A DNA stretch of 64,000 nt. Origin: Bacteroidales bacterium (GTDB lineage Bacteria; Bacteroidota; Bacteroidia; Bacteroidales; UBA1402). Below, in pieces: positions 24,524-33,382 of the stretch. The DNA is taken from positions 202,962 to 266,961 of the forward strand of contig JAFUDT010000013.1 of the NCBI GenBank assembly GCA_017464285.1, given 5' to 3'. The notes under the pieces were generated by a model that had not been told where the DNA came from, made no database searches, and saw only the letters and a list, made by a program, of their open reading frames with translations. A program made the translations under genes and the position numbers. Within the stretch, counting starts at the first letter, position 1. Every line of letters begins with the position of its first letter.

Positions 24524-27507
24524 TTAGAAGATATTTTACCACGCTGTTTTTTTCTCTTGCCGTAATGGCATCCATGGCCGTGACGCCTGTGCTGTGGCAG
24601 CAGGGAACCCGGGATCCCGACTGTCGCCGCTGGGTCGATTCCGTGATGGGCACCCTGGACCGCAGCGGACGTGTGGCACAGCTTTTCATGCCCGTGGTCT
24701 CCTCGAAGGATGATCAGGGCTGGCCGGAAAAAATCGACAACTGGGTGCGTCAGCAGGGTATAGGCGGCCTTTTTTTCAGTCAGGGTACCATCCCTCAGCA
24801 GGCACTGGCTCTGAACCGTGCCCAGGCTGTTGCCCCGGTACCGCTGCTCATCGGCGCCGATGCCGAGTGGGGACTGTCCATGCGCCTTACAGATGCCCTG
24901 CGATTCCCGCGCAACACGATGCTGGCTGCCATAGCAGACAGCTCCCTGCTATACGAGTACGGTCTGGAAATGGCCCGTCAGTGTCGGGCCATGGGCATTC
25001 AGCTGAATTTCGCCCCCGATGCCGACGTGAACAGCAATCCCCGCAATCCGGTCATCAATACCCGTTCTTTCGGGTCCTCTCCTCAGCGCACAGCCACTCT
25101 CGCCTCCCAGTATGCCCGTGGCCTGGAGGCGGGCGGAGTAGTGGCTGTCATGAAGCATTTCCCCGGTCACGGTGACACCATGGAAGACTCTCATGAGCAG
25201 CTGGCCCGTGTGGGCAGCGACCGCGCGCGCATGGATACAGTCGAACTGTATCCTTTCCGTCGGATGATCGGAGAGGGTATTTCCGGGGTCATGGTGGGGC
25301 ACCTGTCGGTCCCGGCCTACGAGAAGAATCCGCTTTTACCTTCCTCGCAGTCGGCCGTCATCGTGGACAGTCTTCTGCACCGGGCCATGGGTTTCGAGGG
25401 ACTTACCATCACCGATGCGCTGGTCATGAAAGGCGCCTCGGCCAGCTATAGCGGCCTGAACTGTATCCGGGCCCTGCAGGCCGGTAACGACATCCTTTTG
25501 AGTCCGGCCAGTCTGGTCAGCGATCTGAAAGCGGTGGTCTCGGCCGTGGAGCGGGGTCTGATCAGCGACAGCCTGATAGATGCCAAATGTCGTAAGGTTT
25601 TGACATATAAATATATACTTGGATTGTCAAAGCGACCTTCCATCGACCTGGAAAACCTGGGCGAGCGCCTGCATACCCCCAGGGCGGTGGCCCTTGACCG
25701 TCAACTGCATGTCCAGGCTATGACCCTGCTGCGCAACGAGCGGGATTTCCTGCCGCTCAGGCATCTTGAATCGCAGCGGACGGCCGTAGTCGTACTTGGC
25801 GACACGCTCGACAATCCCTTCATCCGTACGCTCAGGCTGTATGAGGAAGACCTGGAGGCCTATGCCTTTGCCGCCACAGCGGCTCCCGACCGTCAGCAGC
25901 TGTCCGCACAGCTGGGCAAATACGACCGGCTCCTGGTCGGAGTATATGCCAACACAGCCCGCCAGACGGAGTGGCTTGCGGCTTTGTCGGCCGTGGCTCC
26001 GCTCTGCGTCTGCACTTTCACTTCGCCCTATACCTTGTCACGTCACGGCAGGATATTGCAGACGGCAGCGGCCGTACTTTGTGCCTACGAGACTTCGGCT
26101 ATGGCTCAGGAGGCAGCTGCCCAGGCCATTTTTGGCGGTAATGCCGTCAACGGTACCCTGCCGGTCCCCGTGGGTAATCTTTTTCCCTACGGCCATGGCT
26201 TGCAGACGGAAAAGACCCGGCACTCGTATGGATTGCCTGAAGAATCGGGCATGAAATCTGAGGTGATGGCCCGCATCGACAGTATCGTCGAGGATGCCAT
26301 TGCCAGGGACGCCTTCCCGGGCTGTCAGGTGCTGGTGGCCAAAGAGGGCAGGGTGGTCTGGAACCGGGCCTATGGCTATGTCGATGTGGACCGCTGTGTC
26401 AGGGTAACCCCCGACCATATCTATGATCTGGCTTCGGTGACCAAGGCGCTGGTCTGCACGCCGGCGGTGATGAGTCTGGTCGAACGGGGCATGATCTCGC
26501 TTGACAATCCCGTGTCGATGCATCTGCCCGCCCTGCAGGAAACCGACAAGCGCAACTTGTCCTACCGGCAGATGCTCTATCACGAAGCCAGACTGTCGCC
26601 TTTCGTGCCTTTCTACCAGCATCTGATCGATTTGAACAGTTTTCCGGGCAGCCTGTTTCTGACCACGCGCCCCGATTCGGTGCATACGGCCCGTTTTGAC
26701 GAATCGACCTGGGCGCCGGAGCATTTCAGCTATGATGATGCGCTGGTATCGGACCGGGCTTCGGACCTCTACAACCTGAAAGTGGCCGACCGCCTATATG
26801 TCCACCAGTCTTTCCGTGACTCGGTCATCGGCATCATCTGCCGCTCGTCGCTGCTCAAGCGCACCCGCTACTCCTACAGCGACTTGGGCTTCATCCTGAT
26901 GGGATTCGCCGCCGAGTCGCTTTTCGGTCAGAGTCTGGATCAGTGGGCGGAACATGAACTGTTTGCCCCTTTGGGTGCCCGCACGACCACTTATCTGCCG
27001 CTACGCCGTTTCCACCCGGAAAGGATTGTCCCCACAGCCTTGGACAGCACTTTACGTCATCAGCTCATCCTGGGTTATCCGCACGATGAGGCGGCAGCCT
27101 TCCTGGGGGGAGTCTCGGGTAATGCCGGACTGTTCTCCAATGCCAACGACCTGGCCAAGTTCCTGCAGATGATGCTCGATGAGGGGACTTACGGCCGCCA
27201 TCGTTATTTCGAGCCCTCCACCGTACGCTTTTTCACATCCACGCGCAGCCGTCTGAGCCGCCGTATGCTGGGTTATGACGCCAATGAGCCCGATCCTGCC
27301 AAGATTCATCCCATGTCTTCCTATGCCTCTCTTCGCACCTATGGGCACACTGGTTTTACGGGTACCTGTTTCTGGGTGGATCCGCAGAGCGGACTCATCT
27401 ACATTTTCCTGAGCAACCGGGTGCATCCCGATCGCACGAACACGTTGCTGGGCCGTCTGGACATCCGTCCCAAGATACAGGATGTCATCTATCAGTCCTT
27501 CGAGTAG
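24520..27507 (+). CDS. Exported GH3 beta-N-acetylhexosaminidase fused to a beta-lactamase-fold serine hydrolase
   Basis: A 995-residue two-enzyme protein. A signal-like N-terminus (TTLFFSLAVMASMAVTPVLW) leads to a GH3 NagZ-like domain (about 40-370) with KHFPGHGDTMEDSHEQL near 211-227, holding the His/Asp general acid loop of this branch. A GH3 C-terminal domain follows (~370-580). The C-terminal ~400 residues are a class C beta-lactamase/PBP-like fold with SVTK near 640-643 (catalytic Ser and Lys), YSD near 784, and HTGFTGT near 945. Such fusions occur in Bacteroidetes and suggest trimming of muropeptides: sugar cleavage plus peptide or ester hydrolysis. Exported, unlike the cytoplasmic NagZ of E. 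coli. Confidence 0.9.
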   Translation: MIRRYFTTLFFSLAVMASMAVTPVLWQQGTRDPDCRRWVDSVMGTLDRSGRVAQLFMPVVSSKDDQGWPEKIDNWVRQQGIGGLFFSQGTIPQQALALNRAQAVAPVPLLIGADAEWGLSMRLTDALRFPRNTMLAAIADSSLLYEYGLEMARQCRAMGIQLNFAPDADVNSNPRNPVINTRSFGSSPQRTATLASQYARGLEAGGVVAVMKHFPGHGDTMEDSHEQLARVGSDRARMDTVELYPFRRMIGEGISGVMVGHLSVPAYEKNPLLPSSQSAVIVDSLLHRAMGFEGLTITDALVMKGASASYSGLNCIRALQAGNDILLSPASLVSDLKAVVSAVERGLISDSLIDAKCRKVLTYKYILGLSKRPSIDLENLGERLHTPRAVALDRQLHVQAMTLLRNERDFLPLRHLESQRTAVVVLGDTLDNPFIRTLRLYEEDLEAYAFAATAAPDRQQLSAQLGKYDRLLVGVYANTARQTEWLAALSAVAPLCVCTFTSPYTLSRHGRILQTAAAVLCAYETSAMAQEAAAQAIFGGNAVNGTLPVPVGNLFPYGHGLQTEKTRHSYGLPEESGMKSEVMARIDSIVEDAIARDAFPGCQVLVAKEGRVVWNRAYGYVDVDRCVRVTPDHIYDLASVTKALVCTPAVMSLVERGMISLDNPVSMHLPALQETDKRNLSYRQMLYHEARLSPFVPFYQHLIDLNSFPGSLFLTTRPDSVHTARFDESTWAPEHFSYDDALVSDRASDLYNLKVADRLYVHQSFRDSVIGIICRSSLLKRTRYSYSDLGFILMGFAAESLFGQSLDQWAEHELFAPLGARTTTYLPLRRFHPERIVPTALDSTLRHQLILGYPHDEAAAFLGGVSGNAGLFSNANDLAKFLQMMLDEGTYGRHRYFEPSTVRFFTSTRSRLSRRMLGYDANEPDPAKIHPMSSYASLRTYGHTGFTGTCFWVDPQSGLIYIFLSNRVHPDRTNTLLGRLDIRPKIQDVIYQSFE

Positions 27508-27523
27508 CTGCTCATTTTTTTTA

Positions 27524-27555
27524 TTTGCGAATGGGGAGGCTTTACTGTATATTTG
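27524..27555 (+). promoter_or_regulatory. Canonical Bacteroidetes promoter for the transketolase operon
   Basis: TTTG at 27524-27527 and TATATTTG at 27548-27555 are separated by 20 bases, matching TTTG-N19-21-TAnnTTTG exactly. The ATG of the first gene is 25 bases downstream of the -7 box. Confidence 0.8.
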
Positions 27556-27579
27556 CCAAATTAATCAAAATCACCTCTT

Positions 27580-28431
27580 ATGATTCATCAGATAGACCCT
27601 AGTCTTGTCAAAGATCTGCAGCTCAAGGCCGAGCAGATCCGTAAAAGAGAAATAGAAATCATCTACAGCGCCCGTGCCGGCCATACGGGCGGTTCCCTCT
27701 CGGCTACCAATGTGCTGACAGTGCTGTATTTCAACGAAATGAAAACCAATCCTGAGCACCCCGACGACCCGGCTCGCGACCGCTTTATCATGAGCAAGGG
27801 ACACAGTGTCGAAGCACTCTATTGTGTCCTGGCCAAAGCCGGCTTCATCAGCGACCGGCTGCTTGATACCTATGGTGAATGCGGCAGCAAGCTGGCCGGA
27901 CATCCGACCCGCAAAGTCCCCGGCATAGAAATGAATACCGGTGCCCTCGGCCACGGCCTGCCGGCCGGTGTGGGCATGGCCATCGCCGCCAAGATGGACG
28001 GCAAGTCCTACCGTACCTTCGTTCTGATGGGTGACGGAGAGCAGGGAGAAGGTTCCATCTACGAAGCCGCCATGGCGGCCTCTCATTACCATTTGGACAA
28101 CTTGGTGGCCATCATCGACCGCAACCATCTGCAGATCAGCGGCAACACCGAGGATGTCATGTCGCTCGAACCCATGCGCCAGCGTTGGGAAGCCTTCGGC
28201 TGGGATGTCCACGAAGCCGACGGTGACGATATTGTCTCGCTCCTGGGCGCCTTTGCCGAGGTGAAAACGCACAGCGGCAAGCCCCATCTGATTATTTCCC
28301 ATACCACCAAGGGCAAAGGTGTCTCCTACATGGAGAATGTCGCCAAGTGGCATCACGGCGTCCCCACCGAGGCAGAATATGCCCAGGCGCTGTCCGAGAT
28401 TTCCGCCCGTATCGAATCACTGCAAAAATAA
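27580..28431 (+). CDS. Transketolase-like protein, N-terminal (TPP-binding) subunit
   Basis: First half of a split transketolase, 283 residues. It holds the thiamine-diphosphate module: FIMSKGHSVEALY near 70, TGALGHGLPAGVGMAIAAKM near 127, and the TPP motif GDGEQGEGSIYEAAM near 151 continuing to IIDRNHLQISG. It transfers two-carbon ketol units between sugar phosphates with the partner encoded six bases downstream. Split transketolases occur both as the housekeeping enzyme and as dedicated catabolic enzymes; the GlpK-like kinase and sugar isomerase in the same operon favour the second. D-apulose 4-phosphate is one candidate substrate (family context, inferred). Confidence 0.9.
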   Translation: MIHQIDPSLVKDLQLKAEQIRKREIEIIYSARAGHTGGSLSATNVLTVLYFNEMKTNPEHPDDPARDRFIMSKGHSVEALYCVLAKAGFISDRLLDTYGECGSKLAGHPTRKVPGIEMNTGALGHGLPAGVGMAIAAKMDGKSYRTFVLMGDGEQGEGSIYEAAMAASHYHLDNLVAIIDRNHLQISGNTEDVMSLEPMRQRWEAFGWDVHEADGDDIVSLLGAFAEVKTHSGKPHLIISHTTKGKGVSYMENVAKWHHGVPTEAEYAQALSEISARIESLQK

Positions 28432-28437
28432 CGAATC

Positions 28438-29373
28438 ATGACCAATACTATCCCTTGTCGAAAAATGATCACGGACTCCCTGCTGGAGTTCGGACGCCAG
28501 CATAAAAACATCGTTGCTGTCACCACCGATGCCCGCGGTTCGGTCACCTTGGGCGATTTTGCCAAAGAACTGCCCGGACAGTTTGTCGAACTGGGCATTG
28601 CCGAGCAGAATGCCGTCGGCGTGGCCGCCGGTCTGGCCTCTACGGGCAAGAACGTCTTTGTCTGCGGGCCGGCCTGCTTCTATGTGGCCCGTTCCCTGGA
28701 ACAGGTCAAGGTCGATGTGGCTTATTCCAACATGCCGGTCCGCATTCTGGGCGTGAGTGGAGGAGTGAGCTACGGTGCCCTGGGGGCCACCCATCACAGC
28801 CTGCACGATATCGCCGCCTTGCGCTGCTTCCCGGGCATGAACGTTGTGCTGCCCTGCGATATTTATGAGAGCCGCCGCCTTGTCGAGGCCCTGCTGGACT
28901 ATCCTCATCCGGTCTATATCCGGGTAGGCCGCAATGCTGTGCCCAATGTCTATGAGAATACCGATATCCCCTTTGAGATCGGCAAGGCCATCACCGTTTG
29001 CCAGGGCAAAGACCTGACGCTGATCGCTTGCGGCGAGACTGTCTGGCACTGTCAGCAGGCCGCCAGGACTTTGGCCGGAGAAGGCATCAGTGTACGCGTT
29101 TTGGACATGCACACCCTCAAGCCCTTTGATGAGGAGGCTGTCAAGAAGGCGGCTGCCGAGACCGGGCGTATCATGACAGTCGAAGAGCACAGCATCTTCG
29201 GCGGTCTGGGGGCTGCCGTCGCCCAGGTGGTGGTCGAAAACTGCCCCGTACCCATGAAAATACTGGGCATCCCCGACGAGAATGCCATCACGGGTACTTC
29301 CAAGGAGATTTTCCATCATTACGGCATCGATGCCGAAGGCATTGCCGCCTCGGTCCGCGCCTGGCTGAAATAA
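28438..29373 (+). CDS. Transketolase-like protein, C-terminal (pyrimidine-binding) subunit
   Basis: Second half of the split enzyme, 311 residues. FVELGIAEQNAVGVAAGLAS near 55 contains the Glu that activates thiamine diphosphate, and GVSGGVSYGALGATHHSLHD near 105 is the usual pyrimidine-domain loop. The transketolase C-terminal domain follows, with RVLDMHTLKPFDEEAV and TVEEHSIFGGLG. It needs the product of 27580-28431 for activity. The spacing to the kinase is nine bases. Confidence 0.9.
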   Translation: MTNTIPCRKMITDSLLEFGRQHKNIVAVTTDARGSVTLGDFAKELPGQFVELGIAEQNAVGVAAGLASTGKNVFVCGPACFYVARSLEQVKVDVAYSNMPVRILGVSGGVSYGALGATHHSLHDIAALRCFPGMNVVLPCDIYESRRLVEALLDYPHPVYIRVGRNAVPNVYENTDIPFEIGKAITVCQGKDLTLIACGETVWHCQQAARTLAGEGISVRVLDMHTLKPFDEEAVKKAAAETGRIMTVEEHSIFGGLGAAVAQVVVENCPVPMKILGIPDENAITGTSKEIFHHYGIDAEGIAASVRAWLK

Positions 29374-29382
29374 GCTCCGACT

Positions 29383-30879
29383 ATGTACACACTTGCCATC
29401 GACCAGAGCACCTCGGCCACCAAGCTGATGCTCTTTGATGAAAGCGAACGGCTCTGCCATCGGGTGACGCTCGAGCATACGCAGTATTATCCCCAGCCGG
29501 GCTGGGTGGAACACGATGCCGAAGAGATCATGCAGAACATTTTCCGGGGAGCCGCCCAGCTACTCCGGGAGAGTGGTGTGTCGGAAAAGGAAGTGCAGTC
29601 TGTGGCACTGACCAACCAGCGTGAGACGGTGGTTGTGTGGGAGGCCTCATCGGGCCGGCCGATATACAGGGCCGTCGTGTGGCAGTGCCAGCGGGGTGCC
29701 CGTATCTGTGCCGAGCTGCGCGAACTGGGTTGCACCGGGATGGTCCAGTCCAAGACCGGACTGCTGATCGATCCCTATTTCTCTGCCAGTGGCGTGAAAT
29801 GGATACTGGACAATGTGGCCGGGGCACGTGAGAAGGCTGAGGCCGGTCTGTTGCGCATGGGAACGATGGATGCCTGGATGATATGGCAGCTGACGGGTGG
29901 CCGGGTACATGCCTGCGACCGCACCAACGCTTCCCGCACCATGCTCTACAACATCCATACGCTCGACTGGGACGATGAACTGCTGGCCCTGATGGGCATA
30001 CCCCGCAGCATGATGCCCGAGGTCCGTTGTTGCGATGAAGTCTATGGTAAAACCACCTTTAACGGCCTGTTCAGCCACGAACTGCCTATTGCCGGTGTGC
30101 TGGGAGACTCACACGGAGCCCTGGTGGGACAGGTCTGTTTCTCAGAGGGCCTGGGCAAGGCCACCTACGGTACAGGCTCCTCGGTCATGGTCAATATCGG
30201 CCGGGAGGTCAGACAGGCCCCTCCGGGATTGGTGACATCGGTCGGTTTTGCCGCCCAGGGACAGACCTGGTATGCCTTCGAAGGCAATATCCACTGTACA
30301 GGTGCCACCATCAAATGGATGGTAGACGACCTGGAACTGATTGCATCTTCGGCCGAAAGCGAGGCACTGGCCGTCTCGGTGCCCGACAACGGCGGAGTCT
30401 TCTTCGTGCCGGCTTTCGCCGGATTGGGAGCGCCCTGGTGGCAGAGTGATGCCCGTGCCGTCATCTGCGGCATGTCGCGCGGCACCCGGAAGGCTCATGT
30501 CGTTCGGGCCGCCTTGGAAGCCATTGCCTACCAGGTCAGGGATCTGGCCGACCTGATGACCCGTCAGGCCGGGATCTCCCTCAAGGAACTGCGTGTTGAC
30601 GGAGGTCCGGCCAAGAACCGTTTCCTGATGCAGTTCCAGGCCGACATGCTCAATGCTGCCGTCAATGTGAGTCCGATTGCCGAAGCCTCTGCCCTGGGAG
30701 CCGTGCTGATGAATTCATTGGCTATGAAACGCCGTTCTTCACTGGAGGAAATCTCCGCCTTGCGCCGTTCATCGGAAATCATCTCTCCCAAGATGAGCGA
30801 AGAGGAGCGGAACAAGCTCTACGCCGCCTGGCTCAAGGCCGTCAGAGGAACGATAGATCTGAGCAGGGAATTGGCGTGA
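29383..30879 (+). CDS. FGGY-family carbohydrate kinase, glycerol-kinase-like
   Basis: ATP-dependent sugar or polyol kinase of 498 residues. The sequence follows glycerol kinase closely: PGWVEHDAEEIMQ, ALTNQRETVVVWE, AVVWQCQR, GLLIDPYFSASGVKW, NASRTMLYNIHTLDWDDELL, GDSHGALVGQ and VDGGPAKNRFLMQFQADML. Residues matching E. coli GlpK Arg83, Glu84, Trp103, Tyr135 and Asp245 are present, but the position of Phe270 is changed (GTGSSVMVN instead of GTGCFMLMN). No glpF or glpD is near. Its place between a split transketolase and a sugar isomerase argues for a ketose kinase, for example an apulose kinase, but glycerol kinase cannot be excluded. Confidence 0.85.
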   Translation: MYTLAIDQSTSATKLMLFDESERLCHRVTLEHTQYYPQPGWVEHDAEEIMQNIFRGAAQLLRESGVSEKEVQSVALTNQRETVVVWEASSGRPIYRAVVWQCQRGARICAELRELGCTGMVQSKTGLLIDPYFSASGVKWILDNVAGAREKAEAGLLRMGTMDAWMIWQLTGGRVHACDRTNASRTMLYNIHTLDWDDELLALMGIPRSMMPEVRCCDEVYGKTTFNGLFSHELPIAGVLGDSHGALVGQVCFSEGLGKATYGTGSSVMVNIGREVRQAPPGLVTSVGFAAQGQTWYAFEGNIHCTGATIKWMVDDLELIASSAESEALAVSVPDNGGVFFVPAFAGLGAPWWQSDARAVICGMSRGTRKAHVVRAALEAIAYQVRDLADLMTRQAGISLKELRVDGGPAKNRFLMQFQADMLNAAVNVSPIAEASALGAVLMNSLAMKRRSSLEEISALRRSSEIISPKMSEEERNKLYAAWLKAVRGTIDLSRELA

Positions 30880-30926
30880 TTATCTCACAGAATCCACAAT
30901 AAGCAATCATCAAAATACCTTTTACT

Positions 30927-32342
30927 ATGGCTTACAAAAAGAATCTCACCTTCGGTATCATCATCGGTACCCGCAACTACTTCAATTCTGCACTGGCCGT
31001 TGATGTGCGCGCATCGCTTTTGCAGCTGCTCAAGAAGGCCGGGCATGACTATGTTATCCTCGATGAGAGTGAAACTCCCACTCAAGGCAGTATGGAAACC
31101 CGCGAGGACGGTATCAAGTGCGCCCGCCTGTTCCGTGCCAACCGCGACCGTATCGACGGCATCATCATCTGTCTGCCCAACTTCGGTTTTGAAATCGGCA
31201 TTATCAATGCGCTGGATCTTGCCGAGCTGAAAGTGCCCATCCTGGTCCAGGCCTGCGACGACGAGAACGACAAGGTCGATCTGGACCATCGCCGCGATGC
31301 TTTCTGCGGCAAGCTCTCGGTCTGCAACAACCTGTATCAGTATAATATACCTTTCACGCTGACCACCTTGCACACCTGCGACATCGACTCTCCTGAGTTT
31401 GCCGCCGACCTGGACTTCTTTGCCGGAGTCTGCCGTGTGGTCAGAGGCTTGCAGCATGCCCGTATCGGTGCCATCGGCACCCGGCCCATGGGCTTCCAGA
31501 CCTGCCGTGCCAGCGAGAAGATCCTGCAGGCCAGCGGTATCACGGTCGTGCCCGTCGACATGTCGGAGATCATGGCCGATGCCGCCAAGGTGAGCGATCA
31601 GGAGGCCAAGGCCAAGATGGAGGCCATCAAAGCCTATGCCCATGTCCCGGCCCAGTATGAGGAGAAACTGAAGATCCAGGCCAAGTTCGGCGTGGCCGTC
31701 GAGCGCTGGATCGCCGCCAACGAAGTGGATGCTACGGCCATCCAGTGCTGGGATTCCCTGGAAAAGAATTATGGCTGCGCTCCCTGCATCACCATGAGCA
31801 TGCTCAGCGAGCAACTCGTTCCCAGTGCCTGTGAGACCGACATCGCCGGCGCCGTCTCGATGTATGTCCTGAGCCTGGCCTCCGGTCAGCCGGCCGCCTT
31901 GCTCGACTGGAACAACAACTTCGCCAAGGAGCGTAACAAATGTGTCTGCACCCATTGCGGCAACTTCCCCAAGGGCTTTGCCAATGCTCCTCTGGAACTG
32001 GGCACGCTGGGTGTGCTGGGCCGTCAGCTCGGATCGGTCAAGACCTTCGGTGCCGTCAAGACCAAGGTCAGCGAAGGCGATTTCTCGTTCTTCCGTATTT
32101 CGACCGACGACAACTACGGCTGCATCAAGGCCTATCTGGGCGAGGGCGAAATCACCAACGAGCCTTACGGCATGGACGGCTGCATTGCCGTGACCAAGGT
32201 CAACAACCTGCAGCAGCTCATGCGCCATATCTGCAAGAACGGCTATGAGCACCATGTGGCCATGTGCCGCACTCATGTGGCCGATATCATCGAAGAGGCA
32301 GTCGATACCTATCTCGACTGGGACCTTTATCGTCACGAATAA
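30927..32342 (+). CDS. L-fucose/L-arabinose isomerase superfamily protein
   Basis: Probable aldose-ketose isomerase of 471 residues. It has the three-part FucI/AraA layout: an N-terminal Rossmann-like part (GIIIGTRNYFNSALA), a central part with RIGAIGTRPMGFQTCRASEK near 185 and AIQCWDSLEKNYGCAPC near 273, and a C-terminal part near 340-460 with CTHCGNFPKGF. Conserved Glu, Asp and His for metal binding are plausible (CWDSLE, SACETDIAG) but I cannot assign them with certainty. It is the last gene of the transketolase operon, 47 bases after the kinase. A role making the ketose that the kinase phosphorylates is inferred from context. Confidence 0.8.
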   Translation: MAYKKNLTFGIIIGTRNYFNSALAVDVRASLLQLLKKAGHDYVILDESETPTQGSMETREDGIKCARLFRANRDRIDGIIICLPNFGFEIGIINALDLAELKVPILVQACDDENDKVDLDHRRDAFCGKLSVCNNLYQYNIPFTLTTLHTCDIDSPEFAADLDFFAGVCRVVRGLQHARIGAIGTRPMGFQTCRASEKILQASGITVVPVDMSEIMADAAKVSDQEAKAKMEAIKAYAHVPAQYEEKLKIQAKFGVAVERWIAANEVDATAIQCWDSLEKNYGCAPCITMSMLSEQLVPSACETDIAGAVSMYVLSLASGQPAALLDWNNNFAKERNKCVCTHCGNFPKGFANAPLELGTLGVLGRQLGSVKTFGAVKTKVSEGDFSFFRISTDDNYGCIKAYLGEGEITNEPYGMDGCIAVTKVNNLQQLMRHICKNGYEHHVAMCRTHVADIIEEAVDTYLDWDLYRHE

Positions 32343-32347
32343 GCTCA

Positions 32348-32369
32348 TTGCTGCAGTATACTGCAGCAA
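32348..32369. repeat. Perfect 22-bp palindrome after the isomerase gene
   Basis: TTGCTGCAG-TATA-CTGCAGCAA reads identically on both strands and begins five bases after the isomerase stop codon. It could form a 9-bp hairpin in RNA or bind a dimeric regulator in DNA. No T-run follows, so it is not a standard terminator. Confidence 0.8.
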
Positions 32370-32375
32370 CATTAG

Positions 32376-32426
32376 GGGGATAGCCCTCCGGGCGCAGACG
32401 AAAACGGCGCTTGGAAGGCTATCCCC
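32376..32426. repeat. Long hairpin between the isomerase and BASS transporter genes
   Basis: GGGGATAGCC (32376-32385) pairs with GGCTATCCCC (32417-32426). After one mismatch the stem continues nine more pairs (two G-T) to a loop around AGACGAAAACG, giving about 19 paired positions. No T-run follows. It probably acts as a 3' end stabiliser or weak terminator of the transketolase operon. Confidence 0.75.
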
Positions 32427-32453
32427 TCCATTTGCACATTGAAATACGTATAG

Positions 32454-33323
32454 ATGGCTATCTGGATTGTCCTGCCCATTCTGACCCTGCTGATGTTCGA
32501 CCTGGGCCTTTCACTCAAGTTTGAAGACTTCGGAAAGGTGTTTCGTCATCCTTGGCCCATTGTCGTTGCCTTGGCGGGGCAGCTCGTCTTGCTTCCTCTC
32601 ATCGCCCTGGGACTTGCCTGGGCATTCAAGCTTACCCCGGTCTTTTTCATCGGTCTGGTACTTATTGCCTGTTGCCCGGGTGGCAGCTCGTCCAATGTGT
32701 TCTCCAAACTGGCCGGCGGGGATGTGGCCTTGTCCGTGACGCTGACCGCCCTGAGCAGTGTCATCACTCTTTTCACCATTCCCCTTGTCATGAGTGCGGC
32801 GACCAGCCTGGTCGGGGAGAGTGTCGGTATCAGCCTGCCTGTGGGGAATCTGGTCAAACAGAATCTGCTGCTGATGCTGCTGCCGGTCCTTCTGGGCATC
32901 GGGCTGCATTACGTCTGGCCGCAGGGCGCTGAAAAAACGGACAGAGTGCTTGCCAGGCTGGCATTTCCACTGTTGCTGATTCTTATCACCGTCTTCTATG
33001 TCCAGCACCATCGGACCATACTGGACAATCTGGGTATTCTCGGGCTGTGTGTCACGGCACTGATTCTGCTGGCCATCGGCTGCTCGTCTGTGCTTTCCCG
33101 CCTGGTGAGAGCCGGAGCTGCCCAGCGCCGGACGGTGATTATCGAGGTGGGTATGCAGAATGCAGCCCAGGCCATAGCCATAGCTTCCAGTCCCTTTATT
33201 TTCGCCAACGAGCAGATGGCCATCCCGGCCATCCTTTATTCGCTGATGATGAACATCGTCCTGCTCGTGTATGTCTGGATAGTCAGACGCGCAGCGGCTA
33301 CCCGGCGGCACAGCACAAAATAG
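32454..33323 (+). CDS. Bile acid:sodium symporter (BASS) family transporter
   Basis: Inner-membrane transporter of 289 residues with nine or ten hydrophobic segments. Family signatures are LGLSLKFEDFGKV near the N-terminus, IACCPGGSSSNVFSKLAGGDVALSV near 78-102 (sodium-site loop), and EVGMQNAAQAIAIASSPF near 230, the second conserved crossover. Family members carry bile acids, pantoate, keto acids and other organic anions with sodium. The substrate here is open; closeness to the pentose operon could mean import of a related acid or may be coincidence. A large hairpin separates it from that operon. Confidence 0.88.
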   Translation: MAIWIVLPILTLLMFDLGLSLKFEDFGKVFRHPWPIVVALAGQLVLLPLIALGLAWAFKLTPVFFIGLVLIACCPGGSSSNVFSKLAGGDVALSVTLTALSSVITLFTIPLVMSAATSLVGESVGISLPVGNLVKQNLLLMLLPVLLGIGLHYVWPQGAEKTDRVLARLAFPLLLILITVFYVQHHRTILDNLGILGLCVTALILLAIGCSSVLSRLVRAGAAQRRTVIIEVGMQNAAQAIAIASSPFIFANEQMAIPAILYSLMMNIVLLVYVWIVRRAAATRRHSTK

Positions 33324-33331
33324 CTTTTTTA

Positions 33332-33362
33332 TTTGCAGAAACACTCTTGTCGATTATTTTTC
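33332..33362 (+). promoter_or_regulatory. Candidate promoter for the FISUMP lipoprotein gene
   Basis: TTTG at 33332-33335, then 19 bases, then TATTTTTC at 33355-33362, which differs from TAnnTTTG only in the last base. It stands 20 bases before the ATG at 33383. Confidence 0.5.
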
Positions 33363-33382
33363 TCTGTTCCTTAAAAAGAAAT

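Noticed and set aside
29383..30879. Plain glycerol kinase (glpK) as the firm call
   Set aside because: Similarity is strong, but one pocket residue differs and the operon is for pentose chemistry with no glycerol genes, so I left the substrate open.
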